Part shown: piece after piece, positions 16,176-23,081 of the stretch
Layout of the letters: each line of letters begins with the position of its first letter
Position numbering within the stretch: position 1 is the first letter of the stretch
Origin: Blautia obeum ATCC 29174
Lineage (GTDB): Bacteria > Bacillota > Clostridia > Lachnospirales > Lachnospiraceae
DNA: 64,000 nucleotides
NCBI RefSeq assembly: GCF_025147765.1
Contig: NZ_CP102265.1
Location: 806,001 to 870,000, forward strand
Direction: 5' to 3'
Made by a program: the position numbers and the translations under genes
The notes under the pieces: generated by a model
The model's database searches: none
What the model saw: the letters and a program-made list of their open reading frames with translations, nothing else
Told to the model about the DNA's origin: nothing

Positions 16176-17675
16176 ATGGTAAAGAAAAGAAAATGCGGCG
16201 TGCTGCTTCCAATCAGCAGCCTGCCTTCAAAATATGGAATCGGATGTTTTGACAAAAAAGCATATGAATTTGTAGATGCACTGAAGGCTGCCGGCCAGAG
16301 TTACTGGCAGATCCTGCCGCTGGGGCCGACCAGCTATGGAGATTCTCCATACCAGTCCTTCTCCACTTTTGCTGGAAATCCATATTTTATCAGCCTGGAA
16401 GAGCTGATAAAAGAAGGGGTTCTCACCAAAAAAGAATGTGACAGTGTTGATTTTGGAGATAATGAGTCAAGTGTTGACTATGCAAAATTATACGAAGGCC
16501 GTATGATTCTTCTTCGAAAAGCATATGAAAGAAGCAATATTTATATGGATCCAGAATTCCGTAAGTTCCAGGAAGAAGAGGCATGGTGGCTGAAAGATTA
16601 TGCACTCTTTATGGCAGTGAAGAAGCGTTTCGGCGGTGTACAGTGGAGTGAATGGGCAGAGGATATCCGCCTTCGCTGGCAGAATGCACTGGATTATTAC
16701 AGAGAAGAAATGTATTTCGAAATTGAATTTCAGGAATATATGCAGTTTAAATTCCGCCAGCAGTGGATGAAACTGAAAGCTTATGCCAATGAAAAAGGAA
16801 TCCAGATCATTGGTGATATTCCAATCTATGTAGCAATGGACAGTGCGGATACCTGGGCAAACCCATGGCTCTTCAAACTCGATGAGAAGAATTGCCCGAC
16901 ACAGGTGGCCGGATGCCCTCCGGATGGATTTTCCGCGACTGGTCAGCTCTGGGGAAACCCGCTGTATAACTGGGAAGTGCATCGCAACTCCGGATATGAA
17001 TGGTGGATCAAACGAATTGCCAATTGTTTCCGTCTGTATGATGTTGTAAGGATTGATCATTTCCGTGGATTTGATGAATACTATGCAATTCCTTATGGCG
17101 ATGCGACAGCAGAAAACGGATGGTGGGAAAAAGGACCTGGAATCGATCTGTTCCGTGCAATTTCCGCAAGTCTTGGTGACAGGGAGATCATCGCAGAAGA
17201 CCTTGGATATATGACAGACAGTGTTAAGAGACTGGTAGAAGAGAGTGGCTATCCGAATATGAAGGTTATTGAGTTTGCCTTTGATGAGCGTGATACCGGA
17301 AATGCCAGTGACTACCTGCCACACAACTATCCAAGAAACTGCGTTGTTTATACGGGAACACATGATAATGAAACACTGCTTTCCTGGCTGGAGGATATCA
17401 CTCCGGCAGAGAGACGGCAGGTGCGTAAATATCTGAATAATTTCAAGGACTCCGGTAAGGAACTGTGTGACGACCTGATCTGTCTGGTAATGCAGAGTGT
17501 TGCGAATCTCTGTATCGTGCCGATGCAGGATTATCTGGGACTCGATAATTCCGCACGAATGAATCAGCCATCCACACTTGGAAAGAACTGGAAGTGGAGA
17601 TTAAAAGAAGGACAGTTCACGGCAGAACTTCAGAAAGAAATGCTGGAACTGGCAACACGCTACGGAAGAAGATAA
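16176..17675 (+). CDS. malQ: 4-alpha-glucanotransferase (amylomaltase)
   Basis: 499 residues, GH77. Conserved features: SLPSKYGIGCFDKKAYEF, WQILPLGPTSYGDSPYQSFS, the nucleophile region VVRIDHFRGFDEY, acid/base EDLGYMTD and the THDNETLLSW block. It transfers alpha-1,4-glucan segments in maltodextrin or glycogen metabolism, which agrees with glgB 3 kb away. GGGAGG and ATG 16176 give MVKKRKCGVLLP; the frame opens at 16143. The 160-base gap upstream holds a GC-rich hairpin (about 16111-16135) with no clear role. A textbook terminator follows. Confidence 0.95.
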   Translation: MVKKRKCGVLLPISSLPSKYGIGCFDKKAYEFVDALKAAGQSYWQILPLGPTSYGDSPYQSFSTFAGNPYFISLEELIKEGVLTKKECDSVDFGDNESSVDYAKLYEGRMILLRKAYERSNIYMDPEFRKFQEEEAWWLKDYALFMAVKKRFGGVQWSEWAEDIRLRWQNALDYYREEMYFEIEFQEYMQFKFRQQWMKLKAYANEKGIQIIGDIPIYVAMDSADTWANPWLFKLDEKNCPTQVAGCPPDGFSATGQLWGNPLYNWEVHRNSGYEWWIKRIANCFRLYDVVRIDHFRGFDEYYAIPYGDATAENGWWEKGPGIDLFRAISASLGDREIIAEDLGYMTDSVKRLVEESGYPNMKVIEFAFDERDTGNASDYLPHNYPRNCVVYTGTHDNETLLSWLEDITPAERRQVRKYLNNFKDSGKELCDDLICLVMQSVANLCIVPMQDYLGLDNSARMNQPSTLGKNWKWRLKEGQFTAELQKEMLELATRYGRR

Positions 17676-17687
17676 TAAAGATCATTC

Positions 17688-17717
17688 AAGAACGTCAGGC
17701 AACTGGCGTTCTTTTTT
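17688..17717 (+). terminator. Intrinsic terminator of malQ
   Basis: AAGAACGTCAG-GCAA-CTGGCGTTCTT: 11-bp stem with one G-U, GCAA tetraloop, six Ts. Confidence 0.92.
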
Positions 17718-17807
17718 CTTCTGTAAATGATACAGATGACAATAAAATTATACTATGCTAAAATGAGCACAGAAGATTGTAGCTATTCGGAAACGAGGAA
17801 TAATAGA

Positions 17808-19247
17808 ATGAAAAAATCCATAGAAAAAATAACATATTGTTTTGTAATAATAGCTGCATTGTTTGTATCATTTGTGTCATTTGTTGAGCCTCTTGTTATG
17901 AAAGATATAAATATAACAAAAGTAATACTGGTGTTGCTATGCTATGCAGCAGTATTTGCAGGAAGCCTGACACTGTTCCGGCGATTATCGGAGAGAACAC
18001 TGTACTACCTGACCATAGCAGGGATATTCGCAGCGGTTATTGTGCAGACATATATTGTTTTTCATATGCGACTGGTTCCGGAAGTGGATCTGAATCATAT
18101 TTATGATTATTGTGTAGATATGGTGGAGACAGGGAAAATCAGTTTTGGCGAATCGAAGTACTTTGCTTATAATACAAATAATATTCCACTGGCAATCGTA
18201 ATCTACTATGTATTCCGTATGGCAGCATTTACAGGTATGGATTACCGGATTGCGGCTGGATTGTTTAATGTGCTGTTGATCCTTGTTATGTATGTATCTG
18301 CATTCCTTATTTTAAAAAAAGTTACTACGATTCGAACAACCGCGGTATATATGGTATTACTTCTTACGAATCCTTCTTTTTACGCATACGCGTCTTATTA
18401 TTATACTGATACGATATCAGCCGGACTGGTTATGGCCGGTGTAGGTTTTATTATTTACGGCTGTTACAAGAAAAAAAATCACTGGAAGATGATACACTTT
18501 CTTGTTGCCGGATTTCTGATCGGGTTTGCAACCTGCATTCGTGTAACCAGCATTTTTATAGTACTTGCGGCTGGCGTCTGGATCTTGCTGAATAAGTATT
18601 GGAAAAAGTTACTTACATTTGGGATTCCACTGGTATGTGGTCTGCTGATTTTTCAGTTGGCATGGGGTGGAGTATATCGTTACCATGTAGACATGGATAC
18701 TTATGATTCGGCGATTACGATTGAGCATTTTCTGATGATGGGAAGCCATGGCAATGGAACGTACAATGTAAAAGATATGAGGTTTACACGCAGTTTTCCG
18801 ACACATGAAGAAAAAGTGGAAAATAATAAAAAGGTCTATCTTGAACATCTTCGTGAGAATGGAGTGCTGGGGAATCTGAAGCTTGCCATAAAGAAAGAAG
18901 CAATTGTATGGGGAATCGGTACACATGGATATACTCAATACACAAAAAATGTAGTGGAAAAAACAACCTGCTATGACTGGCTCGTTGGTAAAAAATCCGG
19001 TTTGTTCAGAACATATATGCAGGCTTACAATATAGTATTGTATGTTCTGATCCTGTCTGGCGTGTGTTGCACATTTCGTAAGAAAAAAACAGACAAATAC
19101 AGCTGGATCCTGGCAATCTACTGGTGTGGTGCGCTTGTCTTTTATATTTTCTGGGAGGCGCATCCGAGGCAGTCAGTAAGTATATTGCCTTTATTGACTA
19201 TGCTGGCTGTTCCATGGATAGAAAGAAGTTGTATTGTCCGTGATTAA
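17808..19247 (+). CDS. GT-C/PMT-like membrane glycosyltransferase
   Basis: 479 residues with about ten transmembrane helices. The first extracellular loop holds acidic residues (VPEVDLNHIYDYCVDMV), as in the catalytic loop of GT39/ArnT-like enzymes that use polyprenyl-phosphate sugars. SYYYTDTISAGLVMAG and FATCIRVTSIFIV are in the central helices, and a long soluble segment lies between late helices. Acceptor unknown; cell-wall polymer or protein glycosylation are possibilities. GAGGAA at 17795-17800 sets ATG 17808; the frame opens earlier at 17727. Monocistronic, between the malQ terminator and the exporter genes. Confidence 0.72.
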   Translation: MKKSIEKITYCFVIIAALFVSFVSFVEPLVMKDINITKVILVLLCYAAVFAGSLTLFRRLSERTLYYLTIAGIFAAVIVQTYIVFHMRLVPEVDLNHIYDYCVDMVETGKISFGESKYFAYNTNNIPLAIVIYYVFRMAAFTGMDYRIAAGLFNVLLILVMYVSAFLILKKVTTIRTTAVYMVLLLTNPSFYAYASYYYTDTISAGLVMAGVGFIIYGCYKKKNHWKMIHFLVAGFLIGFATCIRVTSIFIVLAAGVWILLNKYWKKLLTFGIPLVCGLLIFQLAWGGVYRYHVDMDTYDSAITIEHFLMMGSHGNGTYNVKDMRFTRSFPTHEEKVENNKKVYLEHLRENGVLGNLKLAIKKEAIVWGIGTHGYTQYTKNVVEKTTCYDWLVGKKSGLFRTYMQAYNIVLYVLILSGVCCTFRKKKTDKYSWILAIYWCGALVFYIFWEAHPRQSVSILPLLTMLAVPWIERSCIVRD

Positions 19248-19292
19248 GATTTATACTTAAGATATTTTCAGAAGATTAAAGGAGTAATTCTC

Positions 19293-20057
19293 ATGCAGAC
19301 AGCCAAAGATTATTTGCATGTTTTTCTTGATATGGGCGATGCACTGTTAAACAGCGGTGCAGAGATCTTCCGGGTGGAGGATACACTGAATCGAATGGGC
19401 TATGCCTGTGGTGCTACTCAGATGAATGTTTTTGTGATCACATCCAGTATTGTCATTACGATGGAATTTCCGGGAGACGGAGCGCGTACACAGACTCGCC
19501 GGGTACGGGAAGATGGCGGAAATGATTTTACCAAGCTGGAGCAGTTAAATGACTTGAGTCGTCGTTTTTGCAGGCAGCCTGTTTCTGCCACAGAACTTCG
19601 AAAAGAATTTGATAAGATCAATGCAGACAGACCAAAGCCACTCTGGAAACTTTTTGGAAGCCTTCTGGCGGCCAGTAGTTTTGCACTTTTTTATGGTGGA
19701 AGTATTTCGGATGCGATTGCGGCAGGACTTGGGGCTGTTTTGATCTGGGCATTACAGCAATATTTTCGACCAGTGTGTATGAATGAAGTGACGTTTCAGT
19801 TTGCTGCTTCTTTTCTGACAGGATGTGTTATTTGTGGACTTGTTTTGCTTTGCCCGTTCCTTCATATGGATAAGATTATGATTGGGGACATTATGCTTTT
19901 GATTCCAGGTCTTATGTCAACAAATGCTATCCGGGATGTGCTGATTGGTGATACACTTTCCGGAATTATCCGTCTGATTGCGGCATTGCTTCTGGCGGCC
20001 GCACTGGCACTTGGATTTATGGGGGCAATTCTTCTGTTTAGGAGGCTGGGGCTTTGA
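19293..20057 (+). CDS. Threonine/serine exporter, ThrE N-terminal half (YjjP-like)
   Basis: 254 residues. A cytoplasmic domain of about 115 residues (LHVFLDMGDALLNSGAEIFR, NVFVITSSIVIT, RRVREDGGNDFTKLEQLNDL) precedes about five membrane helices ending in FMGAILLFRRLGL. This is the DUF1212/ThrE domain; in actinobacterial ThrE the two halves are fused, while many Firmicutes split them into neighbouring genes as here. Its product likely works with the next protein as one exporter of threonine, serine or a related small molecule. The stop overlaps the TTG start of the next gene (TTGA). Confidence 0.88.
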   Translation: MQTAKDYLHVFLDMGDALLNSGAEIFRVEDTLNRMGYACGATQMNVFVITSSIVITMEFPGDGARTQTRRVREDGGNDFTKLEQLNDLSRRFCRQPVSATELRKEFDKINADRPKPLWKLFGSLLAASSFALFYGGSISDAIAAGLGAVLIWALQQYFRPVCMNEVTFQFAASFLTGCVICGLVLLCPFLHMDKIMIGDIMLLIPGLMSTNAIRDVLIGDTLSGIIRLIAALLLAAALALGFMGAILLFRRLGL

Positions 20058-20494
20058 ACACAACAATTGTAATACAGCTGATTACCGGAGCCCTTGGTTC
20101 CGTGGGATTTGGAATTCTCTTCCATATGAAAAAGAAATACCTGCCTTTGGCAGCAGCTGGTGGATTTATAAGCTGGATGGTGTTTCTTCTCGGAAAAGGA
20201 CTTCGGGGAAATGTCTTTCTTCCGTCATTGCTGGCAGGCTTTATTGTAGATGTGTATGCGGAAATTCTTGCAAGAATCTGTAAAGAAACGTCTACATCCT
20301 TTTTTGTAACTTCTGTTATTCCGTTGATTCCCGGAAGTACACTTTATTACTGCATGAATAGTATAGTGGAAGGGAACACGGTACAGGCACTGGAATATGG
20401 AAGGGATACTTTTCTCTTTGCATTTGGAATTGCAGCGGGAATGAGTATTGCGTGGGCAATCTGCTATTTCCTCAGAAGTATAAAGAAGAAATAG
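20054..20494 (+). CDS. Threonine/serine exporter, ThrE C-terminal half (YjjB-like)
   Basis: 146 residues, four or five hydrophobic helices, matching the ThrE_2 family: GSVGFGILFHMKKKYLPLAA, then VTSVIPLIPGSTLYY. It starts at TTG 20054 inside the overlap TTGA with the preceding stop. GGAGG at 20041-20045 is at proper distance, so translation is very likely coupled and subunits kept in equal amounts. Converges on glgB with a shared hairpin between. Confidence 0.86.
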   Translation: MNTTIVIQLITGALGSVGFGILFHMKKKYLPLAAAGGFISWMVFLLGKGLRGNVFLPSLLAGFIVDVYAEILARICKETSTSFFVTSVIPLIPGSTLYYCMNSIVEGNTVQALEYGRDTFLFAFGIAAGMSIAWAICYFLRSIKKK

Positions 20495-20497
20495 AAT

Positions 20498-20533
20498 CAG
20501 GGCTGCGGTCACTGTCAGGTGATTGCGGCCCTG
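20498..20533. terminator. Bidirectional hairpin between thrE genes and glgB
   Basis: CAGGGCTGCGGTCAC and GTGATTGCGGCCCTG pair over 15 bp with G-U pairs around a 6-base loop. A/T-rich sequence lies on both sides but without long T tracts. Confidence 0.6.
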
Positions 20534-20546
20534 TAAATTTATAATA

Positions 20547-22331
20547 TTATTCAGCAAGATAATAAACAGAAGAGTATGGCGGCAGGGTCAGGACGATCTT
20601 GCCGTCTTTTATTGCCTTTGTGGCACTTTTACGTTTCTGGGTTCCGCCATAAACAGTGAGATTGCTGTTCAAGAGTTCTTTTAATTTCTGTGCATCAGAA
20701 ATGTGCAGTTCATATACCTGTTCCTGGTCGGAAAAGTTAAAAAGAGAAATCATACGCTCTTTTTTGCTGCAGCGTTCAAATACATAGATGCAGCATCCTT
20801 CCTGATGGCAGTCGATCCACTGGAAACCATCTGCTTCATAATCTTTTTCCCAGAAAGCAGAGTGTTCCAGATACAATTTATTCAGGTCTTTCATGAAACG
20901 GGCGAATCCAGCATGAAGTGGATAATCCAGAAGCATCCAGTCCTGCTCGCGTTTTTCATCCCATTCACGGAACTGGCCGATTTCATTTCCCATGAAATTC
21001 AGCTTTTTGCCCGGATGCGCATACATGTACATATACAGAGAACGCGCCTGTGGAAATTTGTATTCATAGTCGCCGCTCATTTTCTGCATGATCGTTGCTT
21101 TGCCGTGAACAACTTCATCGTGAGACAGCGGGAGCAGGAAACGGGCATCATAGTAGTACATCATGGAGAATGTCAGTTTGTGATAGTTTTCCGGGCGGTA
21201 TTCCGGCGCGGTACGGAAGTAATTCAGCGTATCGTTCATCCATCCCATATCCCATTTATAATCAAAACCAAGGCCGCCCTGATCGACCGGATCGGTTACT
21301 TTTGGGAAAGAAGTGGAATCTTCGGCTGCAAGAATCACAGAAGGATGCATGCACTTCAGTCCCTGATTCATATACTGCAGGAATTCTACAGCATTGAGGT
21401 TGACGCCTCTTGCCGGATCGCCCTGCCAGTAGATGGCACGGCTGATCGCATCCATACGGATACCATCCATATGGAATTCTCTGATCCAGTAGTTTGCACA
21501 GGACTGCAGGAAGCTTCGGGTCTCGCCGCGGGAATGCATGAAGTTGCAGCTTCCCCATTCACTGACACCAACCGCAGAGTTCGGATATTCATAAAGTGCG
21601 GTTCCATCGTAATTCGCAAGGCCATAAGCATCTACAGCAAAATGAACCGGAACAAAATCCATCAATACGCCGATGTTATGTTTGTGACAGGCATCGATGA
21701 AGGCCTTCAGCTGATCAGCTGTTCCGTATCGGGAAGTCGGACTGAAAAAACCGGTTGCCTGATAGCCCCAGGATTCATCACATGGATATTCATTCAGAGG
21801 CATGATCTCCAGATAGTTATAGCCATTTTTGACCAGATATGGAATCAGAATATCAATCATTTCTTCATAGTTATACCAGTCATCTGCTTTGTCAGAAGGC
21901 TTGCGAAAAGAACCAAAATGAATTTCGTAAATGTTCAACGGTTTTTTTCGGCAGTCGCTGCGGCTTTGCAACCACTGGCTGTCTTTGAATTTGTATTTTG
22001 ACATGTCACGAATGATAGAGGCACTGCTTGGGCGAAGCTCCATGCCAAATCCATACGGATCGCAATGATCGACTGGATTACCGTTACGGTCATAAATCTT
22101 ATATTTGTACATCTGACCGGCTTTTGCCTGTGGAACATAGCATTCCCAGAAATTACCGTCAGAAACTTTGTTCATTTCCCATTCCTGCCAGTCATTGAAG
22201 TCCCCGATCAGAGTGATGCGGGAGGCTGAAGGTGCAAAAGTACGAAAAGTTACGCCTTTTTCTTCAACATGGGCGCCGAGATATTTATAAGCGTCAAAAA
22301 TTTTTCCTGTATAAAATCCATAAAAATCCAT
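20547..22331 (-). CDS. glgB: 1,4-alpha-glucan branching enzyme
   Basis: 594 residues. N-terminal CBM48 (KGVTFRTFAPSASRITLIGD), GH13 barrel with DFVPVHFAVD, nucleophile DGIRMDAIS, acid/base LAAEDST and LSHDEVVHGK, then a C-terminal beta domain. It introduces alpha-1,6 branches into glycogen. AAGGAG (22343-22338) lies three bases from one ATG (22334) and six from the next (22331), so 22331, giving MDFYGFYTGK, is preferred. No glgA/C/P in the window. Its promoter region overlaps the palindrome at 22393-22408 shared with the divergent TetR operon. Confidence 0.94.
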   Translation of the reverse strand: MDFYGFYTGKIFDAYKYLGAHVEEKGVTFRTFAPSASRITLIGDFNDWQEWEMNKVSDGNFWECYVPQAKAGQMYKYKIYDRNGNPVDHCDPYGFGMELRPSSASIIRDMSKYKFKDSQWLQSRSDCRKKPLNIYEIHFGSFRKPSDKADDWYNYEEMIDILIPYLVKNGYNYLEIMPLNEYPCDESWGYQATGFFSPTSRYGTADQLKAFIDACHKHNIGVLMDFVPVHFAVDAYGLANYDGTALYEYPNSAVGVSEWGSCNFMHSRGETRSFLQSCANYWIREFHMDGIRMDAISRAIYWQGDPARGVNLNAVEFLQYMNQGLKCMHPSVILAAEDSTSFPKVTDPVDQGGLGFDYKWDMGWMNDTLNYFRTAPEYRPENYHKLTFSMMYYYDARFLLPLSHDEVVHGKATIMQKMSGDYEYKFPQARSLYMYMYAHPGKKLNFMGNEIGQFREWDEKREQDWMLLDYPLHAGFARFMKDLNKLYLEHSAFWEKDYEADGFQWIDCHQEGCCIYVFERCSKKERMISLFNFSDQEQVYELHISDAQKLKELLNSNLTVYGGTQKRKSATKAIKDGKIVLTLPPYSSVYYLAE

Positions 22332-22372
22332 CATATTCTCCTTGTAGATAATAGACATTAGTTGCTTTTTTG

Positions 22373-22430
22373 AGTATACTAAAAGGTAAAAGTGCGGAGC
22401 AATCCGCAGGTATTATAGTTACTTTATACT
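22373..22430. promoter_or_regulatory. Divergent glgB / TetR-operon promoters with palindromic operator
   Basis: Minus strand: TATACT (22378-22373) with a possible TTGCTC -35 18 bases upstream. Plus strand: TATACT (22425-22430) with no clear -35. Between them TGCGGA-GCAA-TCCGCA (22393-22408) is a perfect 16-base palindrome, a usual size for TetR-family operators, placed over both -35 regions. Confidence 0.5.
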
Positions 22431-22449
22431 AAAGAAACAGGGGGATTGT

Positions 22450-22513
22450 CCACCGACGATTTGGCATAAGCGGTGGATAACCGACGATTTATAAAATCTG
22501 TCGGAAAAAGGAG
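22450..22513 (+). promoter_or_regulatory. Structured leader with mutually exclusive pairings before the TetR gene
   Basis: CCGACGATTT occurs twice (22453-22462 and 22481-22490). AAATC-T-GTCGG (22494-22504), directly before the AAAAAGGAG ribosome site, can pair with either copy. Using the first copy would break the CCACCG:CGGTGG stem (22450-22455 with 22471-22476). The layout allows an RNA switch controlling access to the ribosome site; direct binding of a protein is the alternative. Confidence 0.45.
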
Positions 22514-22523
22514 AACAGGAAAC

Positions 22524-23081
22524 ATGGATATCAGAATAGAAAAAACAGAGAGAGCAATCCGAAATGCATTTCTGGAATTGCGTGCAGCGAAGCCACTGGA
22601 GAAAATTACGGTGAAAGAGCTGTGCAGCCTGGCATGCATCAATAAATCAACTTTTTACAGTCATTATGAGGATATTTATGCACTTTCACAGATGCTGGAG
22701 TCAGAGACGATCACGACAGTGATCAAAAATATTTCCAGTCAGCAGGAATCACCGTTTAAAGATCCGGATGTGTTCACAAGAAATTTATATATGGCTCTGG
22801 TATCGAATCATTCACTGATCAATATTTTGTTTTCCGGAACAGAAAAAAGTCATCTAGGTGACTGTCTGGAAACAGAATTGAAACGGCTGATCGTGGAAAA
22901 ATATCCGCAGTATGAGACTGATCCGGAGAAAGATATCATGCTTTCCTTCTGTATTCAGGGATGCTTTCATGCGTATCTGAATAATCAGAAAAATGATCTG
23001 GATACACTGATCCATGTCAGTGAGACGATCGTGCGAAAACTGGCCCCTTTGTATATAGAAGAAAGAAGAGAACATGAATGA
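22524..23081 (+). CDS. TetR/AcrR-family regulator
   Basis: 185 residues. The N-terminal HTH is clear: RAIRNAFLELRAAKPLEKIT, then KELCSLACINKSTFYSHYED. The C-terminal ligand domain is helical and variable (DUF-like TetR_C). ATG 22524 follows AAGGAG at 22508-22513; an in-frame start at 22473 lies inside the hairpin leader and is disfavoured. Its last four bases (ATGA) overlap the start of the GTPase gene, so the regulator is translated with the operon it probably controls. Confidence 0.88.
   Translation: MDIRIEKTERAIRNAFLELRAAKPLEKITVKELCSLACINKSTFYSHYEDIYALSQMLESETITTVIKNISSQQESPFKDPDVFTRNLYMALVSNHSLINILFSGTEKSHLGDCLETELKRLIVEKYPQYETDPEKDIMLSFCIQGCFHAYLNNQKNDLDTLIHVSETIVRKLAPLYIEERREHE

Noticed and set aside
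16488..17363. 291-residue minus-strand frame inside malQ
   Set aside because: Antisense shadow; the GH77 motifs are on the plus strand.
20703..22001. 432-residue plus-strand frame inside glgB
   Set aside because: Antisense shadow of the branching enzyme; composition is unlike a real protein and no initiation signal exists.
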